NCBI RefSeq assembly: GCF_947502445.1
Contig: NZ_CANMZW010000009.1
Location: 1-64,000 of the forward strand
Origin: an uncultured Brevibacillus sp.
GTDB taxonomy: Bacteria; Bacillota; Bacilli; Brevibacillales; Brevibacillaceae
DNA: 64,000 nucleotides
Direction of reading: 5' to 3'
Shown in pieces: positions 7,071 through 15,500 of this stretch. How positions within the stretch are numbered: position 1 is the stretch's first letter; each line of letters starts with the position of its first letter. The notes below the pieces were generated by a model. It saw nothing but the letters and a program-made list of their open reading frames with translations, was not told the DNA's origin and did not search any database. Made by a program: the position numbers and the translations under genes.

Positions 7071-8249
7071 ATGGAACAAGGAAAATACATGTTAAACGAC
7101 GAAGCCATTTCGGAGTTTCTGAAATCGTTTTTTGAAAAAAAGAATTCATGGGAAAAGCTGAGGGCAGAAGCACGTACTCAAGCTATTACATGGCGCTGGG
7201 CGACTGAATCGATGTCCTTTGAAATGCCCTTCGCCCGCGAGCTGTATGGCGGCTCCAATCCACGATGGATTGCCGATGACCGTGCAAATCCGAAATCGCA
7301 CGTCCGTCATGGCTTGGATGCACAAGACCGCATCGTGATTGAGTGCGGCCCTGGCATACAAGAAACGGTCTGGTTGTACGAGGTGGGTCGGCGCACAGGT
7401 GTGCAGTGGTACGTTCACAACGATGACGTGAGAATCGGATCGGTAACGCAATATTGCTATCAGGATGGGCGACTGGCAGCCAATCACTTGCACATGGGCT
7501 ATCGTGGATCGGATACGCGTATGGAGTACGAGGATGGTCGATTGCTACGCAGTTTCAGCCGTCACTGGCAGGAAGAGGATGAGCCGTGGTACAGCCAATA
7601 CGTTTTCAGCTACAATGCACAGGACCAGTTGGAACGGATTGTTTTGCAGTACACCGATGTGCAGGGTCAACCGACGGGCCAGGAACGGCTCACCTATTTG
7701 CGTCTGCCCAAGGGAGAATCGCTTGCAACCGTCGAGGCCAGGGTGAAATCGCTGTTGCTACAGGCCATTGAAACCGCACTAGTTAATATTCCACAAGATG
7801 AGAAGCTCTACTGCCTGCTCCTGTGCTATACCCATGAAGATCTGGGCGCCGCGTGGCCGCCGTTCCTGGTCTGGGGCCGGGAATCCTATCAGCAATCGGT
7901 TGTCGAGCGGGATGAGGACGTGCCCTACTACTTGTGGGCACCGGATGAAATCCGAGACGTGCAGGGCGAAGATCACGAATATTGGTTCGATGACCAGGAA
8001 CTGCGGGAAGCTTGCCTGCTTCATATCCAACTGATGGACATGAAGCAAAGCAACACATCGGCGATGCGTGTTCTGAAACAACTGGCGCCAGAGGTTCTCC
8101 GAATGGCAAAGAAGGCAGGACTGCCAATGACCGACGATTTCGTCGTGACCTTTGTCGACAATACCGGTGAGGTGGATCCGCTGAAGGCGATGAAGTCAAG
8201 CCTAGCCGCTGAACAATGGGCGTTGCTGAAGCAGCGTGGCTACGTTTGA
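7071..8249 (+). CDS. Hypothetical protein with YD-repeat-like strands
   Basis: 392 residues from ATG 7071. The middle has repeated strand pairs of RHS/YD-repeat style (YCYQDGRLAANHL, MEYEDGRLLRSFS, FSYNAQDQLERIVLQY). The C-terminal 170 residues are helical, with WPPFLVWGRESY and acidic stretches. No signal peptide or membrane segment. The gene is visibly richer in G and C than its neighbours, suggesting transfer. Proteins of this look often sit with polymorphic-toxin systems as immunity or accessory proteins, but no toxin is adjacent, so the role is open. Confidence 0.65.
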   Translation: MEQGKYMLNDEAISEFLKSFFEKKNSWEKLRAEARTQAITWRWATESMSFEMPFARELYGGSNPRWIADDRANPKSHVRHGLDAQDRIVIECGPGIQETVWLYEVGRRTGVQWYVHNDDVRIGSVTQYCYQDGRLAANHLHMGYRGSDTRMEYEDGRLLRSFSRHWQEEDEPWYSQYVFSYNAQDQLERIVLQYTDVQGQPTGQERLTYLRLPKGESLATVEARVKSLLLQAIETALVNIPQDEKLYCLLLCYTHEDLGAAWPPFLVWGRESYQQSVVERDEDVPYYLWAPDEIRDVQGEDHEYWFDDQELREACLLHIQLMDMKQSNTSAMRVLKQLAPEVLRMAKKAGLPMTDDFVVTFVDNTGEVDPLKAMKSSLAAEQWALLKQRGYV

Positions 8250-8365
8250 TGTGGATGCGTGGCGCAAGAAGGACATAAATAGGGCAATTAAATATGCGGA
8301 CGTATTCGTTTGGATCTTCATGATCTCCCCAAATGTCATCCTTAGTTGCATAAAGATAAAGTTAA

Positions 8366-8386
8366 ATGATTATCATAATAATGATA
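8366..8386 (+). promoter_or_regulatory. Fur box candidate
   Basis: ATGATTATCATAATAATGAT begins at 8366, a close match to the Fur consensus built from GATAAT/ATTATC units. A possible promoter (TTAAAT 8362-8367, TAGAAT 8385-8390, 17-base spacer) overlaps it, so bound Fur would block initiation. Confidence 0.6.
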
Positions 8387-8390
8387 GAAT

Positions 8391-8504
8391 GATGCCGCCA
8401 CGATGAAGTGTTCAAGCAATTAAGACAACGTCTTCGTAAGGGAGAAAAATCATAAATGATTACATGAAACTGGGGGATGCTTGCCCCCAGTTTATTGCTT
8501 TTTT
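8391..8504 (+). ncRNA. Candidate Fur-controlled small RNA
   Basis: Between the Fur-box promoter and a strong terminator lie about 110 bases with no real ORF. The terminator is AAACTGGGGG (8467-8476) pairing perfectly with CCCCCAGTTT (8484-8493) and then a T-rich tail to 8504. Size and control resemble iron-sparing RNAs such as FsrA of B. subtilis, but no sequence homology is claimed. It could equally be the leftover leader of a deleted iron gene. Confidence 0.4.
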
Positions 8505-8770
8505 GGCATCAAATTTGTTCCATGACATAGAACAGCTTGAAATCCCGTCCTTTTCTATTGACTTCATGAATGAAGTAGGAGAGATTGCTTGAACGGCTGG
8601 GCATTAACAATAAAGATTAATGGGGGGGACAGATGGCTCAAAGATCAGTACAGAATACTTGTTGTTGAGAATTACCTTGTACTCTACGTTACATTGGACA
8701 ATCTCGTAGAAATCCGACGCATTATATATAGTAAACGTGATTACCAAAAACTGCTTTGACAGTATCTTTA

Positions 8771-8802
8771 AAGAGGGGCGAGGCTACCCCTCTTATGTTT
8801 TT
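8771..8802 (+). terminator. Terminator
   Basis: AAGAGGGG (8771-8778) pairs with CCCCTCTT (8787-8794), followed by a T-rich stretch. No clear gene precedes it, consistent with a lost gene. Confidence 0.75.
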
Positions 8803-8893
8803 GTTACCTATTTTTCTACGAAAATAGTCGTCGCAAAATGATAAGCAGTATGTCGCAAACTTTCATTGAAAAGAGGACAGAGGGGATATGTAA

Positions 8894-9037
8894 GTGAAGA
8901 GAGATTACATAACAGCTCAATTAACAGCAGTGAAGCAGCAATGTGTGTACACGGTGGATTCGTCCATTTGGATTGGTTCTTATGGTCCTACAGGCATCAA
9001 TCGTATTCTGGATGAGGTAGCGCAATATTTGCTTTAG
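8894..9037 (+). pseudogene. C-terminal remnant of an iron-siderophore ABC transporter binding protein
   Basis: An open frame of 47 codons from GTG 8894. Its product (QLTAVKQQCVYTVDSS, then IWIGSYGPTGINRILDEV) matches the characteristic C-terminus of FecB/FhuD/FeuA-class substrate-binding proteins, where a LxAVKxxxVYxVD strand is followed by WxGSYGPxG and a final helix. The roughly 250 N-terminal residues and lipobox are missing. AGAGGGG upstream may be fortuitous. With the Fur box at 8366 it suggests an old iron-uptake gene removed by deletion. Confidence 0.6.
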
Positions 9038-9045
9038 TCCTAAAC

Positions 9046-9085
9046 AAGAACCTGAGTGATTGCCAGTTCAATCATTTGGGTTCTT
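9046..9085 (+). repeat. Long hairpin upstream of Tet-like gene
   Basis: AAGAACC (9046-9052) pairs with GGTTCTT (9079-9085), and TGATTG with CAATCA inside, around a CCAGTT loop. There is no T-run, so it may be a leader structure of the gene at 9175 or a relic terminator. Confidence 0.4.
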
Positions 9086-9174
9086 ACGTGATTGCCCGCA
9101 CTATTCCCATTCCCACCACTTATGTTTTAATAAAAGAAGAAATTTCAGTTTGAGCATGACGGAAGAGGGATAAC

Positions 9175-11130
9175 ATGAAGCGTCTAACGATTGGCTTGTT
9201 TGCTCATGTGGATGCGGGCAAGACGACTTTCGCAGAACAGCTCTTATACCACACGAACAGCATCCGGTCGCGGGGCAGGGTGGATCATCAAGATGCCTTT
9301 CTGGACAGCCACGACATCGAGCGGGCAAGGGGTATTACCGTATTCGCCGATCAGGCGGTTATGCACTATAAAGGCGACGTCTATTATTTGATCGACACGC
9401 CAGGTCACGTCGATTTTTCCTCCGAGATGGAGCGGGCGATGGGGGTTATGGACTACGCGATCGTGATTGTCAGTGCGGTAGAAGGCGTTCAGGGCCATAC
9501 CGAGACAGTCTGGCAGCTGCTGCGCAAGCATCGGATTCCGACGTTCTTTTTCATCAACAAAACGGATCGAACAGGCGCGGATGCAAACAGAACGTTGGAA
9601 GAGATTTGTCGTCAGTTGACCGGCGATGTCTGTTCCATCACAGAAAGCTTTGCGGGCGGTATTATAGGTGAGGGGTTACGAGAAATGCTGGCCGAGCGAG
9701 ACGAGTCTTTGCTGGAAGCCTTTCTGGAGGGGATGGATGACCCCATTTTTTGGCTGGGTGCCTTGCAGGAAAATATACGAGAGGGTCGTCTCTTCCCCTG
9801 CGCCTATGGCTCGGCACTGCAGGATGAGGGCGTAGCTGATTTCCTGGATCAGCTGCAATTGTTGACGACGGCGTCTTATGACGAAACAGCTCCGTTCGGG
9901 GGCCGCATTTATAAAATTCGATACGCTACAAACGGTTTGAGGCAAACGTTTATCAAAGCGATGAGTGGCACGCTAAAGGTACGGGATCAGCTCAGCTATG
10001 AGAGCGGCGGAAATCAATACGAAGAGAAAATTACACAAATCTTATCGGCTAACGGCAGTAAAACGCAGTCGGTTGATCAAGTTACAGCAGGCGATCTGTT
10101 CGCAGTCGTCGGCTTGTCTGAGGCTGAGGCTGGACAAGGGGTGGGCCAATACGCAGACAAGTTTGCTTACGAGACCGAGCCGACGCTACAGTCGAAGGTA
10201 CAATTCGATGGTTCACTTCATGTGCAGCAGGTGCTCGGTGCATTTCGCATTTTGAACGCAGAAGACCCGTCTCTGAACCTGGTTTGGGAAGAGAATTTGC
10301 AGGAAATTCACATCCGTGTCATGGGTCTGATCCAGCTAGAAGTGCTGGAGCAGATCGTGCAGGATCGCTTTGGTTTCGCTGTTTCTTTCGGCCAACCGGA
10401 AATTTTGTATAAAGAAACGATACAGTCTGCTGTGACGGGATATGGACACTTCGAACCACTCAGGCATTATGCGGAGGTGCACCTTTTGCTTGAACCGGGG
10501 GAGCGAGGCAGCGGGATTCACTTCGCAAGCGAGTGTCATCCGGATGACCTAAGCTATAACTATCAAAATCTGGTTGGCACTCATCTCTATGAGCGTGAGC
10601 ATCACGGGCTGCTGACAGGCATGCCGGTTACCGATTTGAAGATCACGCTGGTAAAAGGTGCTGCGCATAAGGAACATACTCATGGGGGCGACTTCCGTGA
10701 GGCCGCCTTCCGCGCACTGCGGCAGGGGCTGGAAAAAGCGGATAACATCCTGTTGGAGCCTTACTATGATTTCAAAATCAAGGTGGGGATCGAGCAGATC
10801 GGGAGGGTGCTGTCTGATATTCAGCGCTTCGCAGGCACGTTTGAGCCACCGCAGACATCGGATACCCATGCGGTCATTATTGGAAGGGTGCCAGTGTCAA
10901 CATTCATGAACTACAGCACCGAGTTTGCTTCCTTTACCCATGGACGAGGCAGCATCCGCCATGTGTTTGGCGGCTACGATCTTTGCCATAATGCGAAGGA
11001 AGTGATTGAGAGGAAAGGCTACAACAAGGATGCAGATCCGCTCTATACCTCCTCTTCGATCTTCTGTGCCAAAGGGGCCGGCTATTCGGTGCCGTGGGAT
11101 GAGGCGGAAGCCAAGATGCATCTGTTATAA
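9175..11130 (+). CDS. EF-G-like translational GTPase related to Tet(M)/Tet(O) ribosomal protection proteins
   Basis: 651 residues, ATG 9175 behind GAAGAGGG. The G domain is intact: AHVDAGKTT (10-18), RGIT (52-55), DTPGH (74-78), NKTD (128-131), spaced as in Tet(M). Domains II, III, IV and V follow, ending VPWDEAEAKMHLL. In domain IV the loop where Tet(M)/Tet(O) carry the PVST-type tip reads AAHKEHTHGGDFREAAFRAL, so tetracycline release cannot be assumed; many chromosomal homologues of this kind have no proven phenotype. It should bind the ribosome and hydrolyse GTP. It stands alone with its own terminator and a structured leader. Confidence 0.82.
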   Translation: MKRLTIGLFAHVDAGKTTFAEQLLYHTNSIRSRGRVDHQDAFLDSHDIERARGITVFADQAVMHYKGDVYYLIDTPGHVDFSSEMERAMGVMDYAIVIVSAVEGVQGHTETVWQLLRKHRIPTFFFINKTDRTGADANRTLEEICRQLTGDVCSITESFAGGIIGEGLREMLAERDESLLEAFLEGMDDPIFWLGALQENIREGRLFPCAYGSALQDEGVADFLDQLQLLTTASYDETAPFGGRIYKIRYATNGLRQTFIKAMSGTLKVRDQLSYESGGNQYEEKITQILSANGSKTQSVDQVTAGDLFAVVGLSEAEAGQGVGQYADKFAYETEPTLQSKVQFDGSLHVQQVLGAFRILNAEDPSLNLVWEENLQEIHIRVMGLIQLEVLEQIVQDRFGFAVSFGQPEILYKETIQSAVTGYGHFEPLRHYAEVHLLLEPGERGSGIHFASECHPDDLSYNYQNLVGTHLYEREHHGLLTGMPVTDLKITLVKGAAHKEHTHGGDFREAAFRALRQGLEKADNILLEPYYDFKIKVGIEQIGRVLSDIQRFAGTFEPPQTSDTHAVIIGRVPVSTFMNYSTEFASFTHGRGSIRHVFGGYDLCHNAKEVIERKGYNKDADPLYTSSSIFCAKGAGYSVPWDEAEAKMHLL

Positions 11131-11154
11131 GTAGAACTGGAGTTAAGCTTTTTA

Positions 11155-11190
11155 GAGCAGCCGATTAGAGTAGGCTGCTCTTTCGCTTTG
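11155..11190 (+). terminator. Terminator of the GTPase gene
   Basis: GAGCAGCC (11155-11162) pairs with GGCTGCTC (11173-11180), followed by TTTCGCTTT. Confidence 0.8.
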
Positions 11191-11278
11191 GGGATTTCTG
11201 CAGCTATGATACGATAGTCAAAGAGTATCTCCCTACCAATTCGAGTAAAACCTCCAAAAAAGAAGGGAGTATGAAACC

Positions 11279-11986
11279 ATGAATGTAGAGATGGTTATGC
11301 TGGAGCTTGAAGCACTGGGCAAGGAACGAACAAAGAAAATATACGTATCCAATGGTGCGCACGAACCGCTTTTTGGGGTAGCGACTGGCCAGATGAAACC
11401 GATCGCGAAAAAAATTAAAATCAATCAACCGTTGGCTGAGCAGCTTTACGCTACAGGGAACTACGACGCCATGTACTTTGCCGGCATCATTGCAGACCCA
11501 AAAGCGATGACAAAGGCGGATTTTGAGCGTTGGATAGATGCAGCTTATTTTTACATGCTGTCTGATTATGTGGTTGCCGTAACCTTGGCAGAAACGGATA
11601 TTGCTCAAGAGGTTGCCGATAAATGGATCGCCAGTGGTGAAGAGTTGAGAAGGTCAGCGGGCTGGAGCTGTTACTGCTGGCTTTTGGGGAATCGCAAGGA
11701 CAGTGAATTTTCGGAAAGCAAAATTGCTGGCATGCTTGAGACGGTAAAAAATACGATTCACGAAGCTCCTGAGCGAGCGAAATACGCGATGAATCAATTT
11801 ATGTACACCGTGGCGGTATCCTATATGCCGCTCCATGATAAGGCGGTTGAGACCGCAAAGGCCGTAGGTCCGGTAGAAGTCAAGCAAAGCAATGGAAAAA
11901 GCAAGTTTCTGAGCGCTTCTGAAAATATTCAAAAGGCAGTAGATAAAAACCAGCTTGGCTTCAAACGAAAATATGTAAGGTGTTAA
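11279..11986 (+). CDS. DNA alkylation repair enzyme (AlkD/AlkC-like HEAT fold)
   Basis: 235 residues from ATG 11279 behind AAGGGAG. The N-terminal part (FGVATGQMKPIAKKIK, then a helix with LYATGNYDAMYFAGIIADP) and the helical repeats with SDYVVAVTLAE and SAGWSCYCWLLG follow the DNA alkylation repair family, superhelical HEAT-like proteins that remove N3- or N7-alkylpurines. The C-terminus is lysine-rich, suited to DNA contact. The length is normal for the family. Monocistronic between two terminators. Confidence 0.88.
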   Translation: MNVEMVMLELEALGKERTKKIYVSNGAHEPLFGVATGQMKPIAKKIKINQPLAEQLYATGNYDAMYFAGIIADPKAMTKADFERWIDAAYFYMLSDYVVAVTLAETDIAQEVADKWIASGEELRRSAGWSCYCWLLGNRKDSEFSESKIAGMLETVKNTIHEAPERAKYAMNQFMYTVAVSYMPLHDKAVETAKAVGPVEVKQSNGKSKFLSASENIQKAVDKNQLGFKRKYVRC

Positions 11987-12039
11987 ACGACGATTGATAG
12001 ATAGGAATACCTAAGCGCCGTCAAAGGCTGCTAAGAAAA

Positions 12040-12076
12040 AGAGTGTTCTAACCCGTCTGGGTCAGCACTCTTTTTT
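12040..12076 (+). terminator. Terminator of the alkylation repair gene
   Basis: AGAGTG (12040-12045) pairs with CACTCT (12066-12071), with an inner AACCC/GGGT pairing, then TTTTT. Confidence 0.8.
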
Positions 12077-12080
12077 CTAT

Positions 12081-12136
12081 TTACCGGCCAGAGTACGTAG
12101 TGTATACTTCATAAATGATAATGATTATCAATGATA
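12081..12136 (+). promoter_or_regulatory. Promoter with Fur box for the siderophore cluster
   Basis: TTACCG (12081-12086) and TATACT (12103-12108) form a promoter with a 16-base spacer. Directly downstream, TGATAATGATTATCA (12116-12130) continues into ATGATA, a near-consensus Fur operator covering the start point. Iron-replete Fur should silence the genes at 12177-15261. Confidence 0.75.
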
Positions 12137-12176
12137 AAATAAATTTCTTCTACTGATATGCAGGAGGTGGGGATGT

Positions 12177-13385
12177 ATGACCAAAAAAGAGCAGAGCCAA
12201 AACGAAGCGCACAGCACCACTACTCGCATGTCACTGGATGAGGTTCGTGCGTATATGGCTGGCCATTTCACTGAAGCCATGTCAATCCATGATCTGGCGC
12301 AGTTAACCGGACTCAGTCCAAACTATTTCGGAGAAGCGTTCAAGAAAGCATATGGACACAGTGTCATGGAATATTTGACGGAGCTACGCATCGGTAAAGC
12401 GAAGAAGCTGCTTCGCAATTCGGATTTGTATATGCATGAGGTCGCACGCAAGGTCGGCTACACCGATGAGTTTTATTTCAGCAGAAAGTTCAAAAAGGTA
12501 GTGGGCATCTCTCCCTCTGCATACAGCAGGGATGCCTTCAAGCGGGTAGCCGTTACATCATCGGCAGACATCGGAAATCTGCTTGTGCTTGGCGTAGTCC
12601 CGGTTGCAGCTCCGCTTGATTCTAAATGGAGCCCCTATTATTACTATTACTACCAGGACCTGATCAAGGTGCATATAGGCTCTTCAGGACCTGACATGGT
12701 CAGGGAGGAAGAAAGCTTCAGACAGCTGATTGCGGCAAAGCCTGACTTTCTGATTGTACAGCATGATCAAGATGACCAAGTTCGCGAGCGGCTGATGTCC
12801 ACAGGGATCGAATGCTTCAGCATGGGAACGACGAAGTGGCAAGAGCAATTGCGACTAATAGCGGAAGTATTGGACAAGCAAGAGCTTTGTGAGCATTGGA
12901 TTGAAACGTATGAGTCCAGAGCTGTTCAAGCTAGGGAAAGTATAAGTGACGCTGTCGGAGATGATCTGTTTGTTACGCTGCGTATCTCAGGCGAGCAAAT
13001 CTTTCTCTACAGCAACAGAGGAATACATGACGTGCTGTATCGGGATCTGGCGCTGCAGACGATTCCCGAGCTCAAGGAACGATGCAATGAATCAATCACG
13101 CTCGAACAGTTGCTGTGCATCAATCCTGACCGAATGCTGCTGTTGATTTGCCCGGATGCGGATACACGAAAGTTCTGGCTTTCCTTGCAATATCACACAC
13201 AGTGGAGAGGGCTGCATGCGGTCAAGAGCGGGCAGATGTATGTCATCCCCTCCAATCCGTGGTTCGAATATTCCGCGATCGCGGTCAATCGGATACTGGA
13301 AGAAACGTCACTGATGCTAACAGGGAAAGATCCAGCCCCCTCCCCTGTTCCTGTCCATGGAGTAACGCGGGGGATGCCTTTATAA
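12177..13385 (+). CDS. AraC-family regulator fused to a siderophore-binding domain (Btr-like)
   Basis: 402 residues, ATG 12177 behind AGGAGGTG. Residues about 15-115 are two AraC HTH motifs (MSIHDLAQLTGLSPNYFGEA, then the HEVARKVGYTDEFYFSRKFK signature, SPSAYS). Residues about 125-385 are a periplasmic-binding-protein domain of the FecB/FeuA type (GVVPVAAPLDSK, AAKPDFLIVQ, ending NPWFEYSAIAVNRIL) without lipobox or signal, so it works in the cytoplasm. This is the architecture of B. subtilis Btr, which senses iron-loaded siderophore and activates its uptake genes. The next gene is a matching binding lipoprotein. Confidence 0.9.
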   Translation: MTKKEQSQNEAHSTTTRMSLDEVRAYMAGHFTEAMSIHDLAQLTGLSPNYFGEAFKKAYGHSVMEYLTELRIGKAKKLLRNSDLYMHEVARKVGYTDEFYFSRKFKKVVGISPSAYSRDAFKRVAVTSSADIGNLLVLGVVPVAAPLDSKWSPYYYYYYQDLIKVHIGSSGPDMVREEESFRQLIAAKPDFLIVQHDQDDQVRERLMSTGIECFSMGTTKWQEQLRLIAEVLDKQELCEHWIETYESRAVQARESISDAVGDDLFVTLRISGEQIFLYSNRGIHDVLYRDLALQTIPELKERCNESITLEQLLCINPDRMLLLICPDADTRKFWLSLQYHTQWRGLHAVKSGQMYVIPSNPWFEYSAIAVNRILEETSLMLTGKDPAPSPVPVHGVTRGMPL

Positions 13386-13395
13386 TTCCTTTGTG

Positions 13396-13410
13396 TGAGA
13401 ATGGTTATCA
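13396..13410 (+). promoter_or_regulatory. Second, weaker Fur-like box
   Basis: TGAGAATGGTTATCA differs at two positions from the box at 12116 and lies 17 bases before the lipoprotein start, so the binding protein may have its own iron-controlled promoter. Confidence 0.5.
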
Positions 13411-13426
13411 CTAGAGGGGGCTTTTT

Positions 13427-14449
13427 ATGATAAACAAGGTTAACCAGCGGCGGCGAAATACTCGCAAGTTGCTCGTCGTGTCTTCGGTCCTGGTGCTGGT
13501 ATCAGGACTGCTTGCCGCATGCAGCACGAATACAGCCAACGTGCAAGTCGCCAAACAGGAGGCAGCAGCACCGACTAATTCGACAGATGCGGCAAAGAAT
13601 ACGGCTGAACAAGCGAGCGTTTACCCACTGACAATAAAGGACGAGCTTGGTCATGAGTTGACGATTCTGTCCAAACCGACTAAAATTTTTGCTCCGATTA
13701 TGGAGGATTCCCTGGTTACGCTGGGGATCAAGCCGACGATGCAATGGTCCAACGGCGTAAGCCCGCAAGAATATTTGCAGGATCAGCTCGGCAGTGTGCC
13801 GCAGATCAGCTTTGCCGGTGGGCTGCCTTCTTTTGAGGCAGTTCTGGATTCGCAGCCAGAGCTCATTATTTTGCACAATTCGTATGCATCCGAGAGTGGT
13901 GCGTATGAAAAATATGCGAAGATCGCTCCGACGTATGTGTTCAAGAGCGCAACAACTGATTTGAACAGCTCACTTCGTACCCTGGGAAAACTGCTTGATG
14001 AGTCGGACAAGGCAGAGCAGGCGATAAAAAACTATGCCGACAAGGCCGCAAGTGCAAGGACAATGCTGGAAGGGAAAATAAAAGGGAAAAAAGCAGCGAT
14101 CATTCGATTTAATGCAAAAGGCATGTTTTTCATGAATAGCAATTACTTTAGCGGCTATGTGCTGAAGCATGATTTGGGCTTCGAGCAAAGCGACCTGGTG
14201 AAAGACGGCGCTCTGGAAGTTTCCCTGGAAATTTTGCCTGAGCTGGATGCTGATTATATTTTTCTCGTCAACGATGGCAATCAGGGAGATCGCTATTTCA
14301 ATGAGCTGCGTGAAAGTGAAGTGTGGAAGAACGTTCCCGCAGTGAAAAACGGTCACGTATTCGAAACGTCAAGGGACTATTGGCTGAGCGGCGGCTTTAT
14401 TGCCCACGGCAAAGTGATTGACGATGTTGTGAGGTTCCTTCAGCCATGA
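13427..14449 (+). CDS. Iron-siderophore ABC transporter substrate-binding lipoprotein (FeuA-like)
   Basis: 340 residues from ATG 13427, with AGAGGGGG about nine bases upstream. The signal peptide ends in the lipobox LLAAC (Cys about 32), so the mature protein is a membrane-anchored lipoprotein. A linker rich in Ala/Thr/Asn follows. The body has the FecB pattern: TIKDELGHELTILSKPTKI, FEAVLDSQPELIILHNS, the long spacer helix, and YWLSGGFIAHGKVIDDVVRF at the end. No permease or ATPase gene is in the window, so it must pair with a transporter elsewhere. Overlaps the esterase start by four bases (ATGA). Confidence 0.88.
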   Translation: MINKVNQRRRNTRKLLVVSSVLVLVSGLLAACSTNTANVQVAKQEAAAPTNSTDAAKNTAEQASVYPLTIKDELGHELTILSKPTKIFAPIMEDSLVTLGIKPTMQWSNGVSPQEYLQDQLGSVPQISFAGGLPSFEAVLDSQPELIILHNSYASESGAYEKYAKIAPTYVFKSATTDLNSSLRTLGKLLDESDKAEQAIKNYADKAASARTMLEGKIKGKKAAIIRFNAKGMFFMNSNYFSGYVLKHDLGFEQSDLVKDGALEVSLEILPELDADYIFLVNDGNQGDRYFNELRESEVWKNVPAVKNGHVFETSRDYWLSGGFIAHGKVIDDVVRFLQP

Positions 14450-15261
14450 GTAAAATAACAGAAAGACCTCATATCCCACAGCATTGCTTTGAATATCGGA
14501 TGACAGCGAGCAGGAATCTGGATTATCGGATTTTAATTGCCACTCCAACAGAAGAACCGCCGTCAAAAGGATACGCAGTCATTTATGCGTTGGACGGTGA
14601 TGCACTATTTCAGACGCTTGCCGAGGCAGTCAAGCTGCAGACACGCAAGCCAAAGGGCTATGACCCCATACTGGTGGTTGGAATTGGTTATCCATCACGG
14701 GAGCCATTCGATATGGAGCGTCGTTGCCGCGATTTTACGATGCCGGTCGACCGAGCAGCACTTCCCGGGCGACCGGATGGCAGACCGTGGCCTCCAAACG
14801 GAGAGGCAGATCAGTTTCTTGATTTTCTCGAGTTAGAATTAATGCCCACCATCGCCAAGGAATGGCCAATTGATCCAGCCCGGCAATCGATAGTAGGACA
14901 TTCCCTCGGGGGATTGCTTACGCTGCATGCCTTGTTCACAAGACCGCATCTGTTCACACATTATGCCTCTGGCAGTCCTTCCGTCTGGTGGGGCAATAAT
15001 GAGGTGCTAAAGGAACTGGAACGGTTTAAAGCGCACTGGCAAGGTGAGGAGCAGCGCCATCTCTTGCTGACCATTGGCGCAGAGGAGCTCGAGGATATGC
15101 TGAAAGGTGCGGAAGAGGTCGCCCACTCTCTGCGTCCGCTCGTAGACAAAGGGCTGCATCTGGAGTGGATAAAATTTACGGGAGAAGATCATGTGAGCGT
15201 TCTTCCCGCTATGCTCAGTCGTCTGCCCCGATTTTTATGGTCAAATAAAGGTATCACCTAA
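14446..15261 (+). CDS. Siderophore esterase, alpha/beta hydrolase of esterase D type (BesA/Fes-like)
   Basis: 271 residues starting in the ATGA overlap with the lipoprotein. The nucleophile elbow is VGHSLGG (Ser about 153), preceded by AVIYALDGDALFQT near residue 45 and VVGIGYPSREP near 85; GEDHVSVLP near 245 carries the catalytic His. This fits the esterase D family whose siderophore members (BesA, Fes, IroE) hydrolyse the trilactone of catecholate siderophores to free iron in the cytoplasm; no signal peptide is seen. Context with a Btr-like regulator and binding lipoprotein supports this role over a general esterase. Confidence 0.85.
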   Translation: MSKITERPHIPQHCFEYRMTASRNLDYRILIATPTEEPPSKGYAVIYALDGDALFQTLAEAVKLQTRKPKGYDPILVVGIGYPSREPFDMERRCRDFTMPVDRAALPGRPDGRPWPPNGEADQFLDFLELELMPTIAKEWPIDPARQSIVGHSLGGLLTLHALFTRPHLFTHYASGSPSVWWGNNEVLKELERFKAHWQGEEQRHLLLTIGAEELEDMLKGAEEVAHSLRPLVDKGLHLEWIKFTGEDHVSVLPAMLSRLPRFLWSNKGIT

Positions 15262-15270
15262 CTGTAGCAT

Positions 15271-15313
15271 AAGGATCGGCCGTCATTTTCTTCTGATAGT
15301 CGATCCTTTTTTG
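15271..15313 (+). terminator. Terminator of the siderophore cluster
   Basis: AAGGATCG (15271-15278) pairs with CGATCCTT (15301-15308), then TTTT. Confidence 0.82.
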
Positions 15314-15500
15314 TTGTTGTTAGAAGTGGATATCATCAAACTCCATCTCAAGACTGAGGCCAAAATACATCGTCTGCACGATTCAACCGTGCTTTTTTGG
15401 CATATAATGGAATTTGAGGACAAGTGCGACAATTTCTCGTATTTTTTCAGACTTGGGTGTCCATCGGAACCATAAAATACGATTCGAGGAGACGTAATCA

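Larger units (their letters stand above)
8250..9174. other. Long intergenic stretch: remnant iron locus
   Basis: About 925 bases with no full-length gene. From left to right: a Fur-like box (8366-8386), a possible terminator-bounded small RNA (8391-8504), a tiny frame behind a G-run (8633-8668, MAQRSVQNTCC), a terminator (8771-8802), a binding-protein remnant (8894-9037) and a long hairpin (9046-9085). The simplest reading is a decayed siderophore-uptake locus. Confidence 0.5.
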
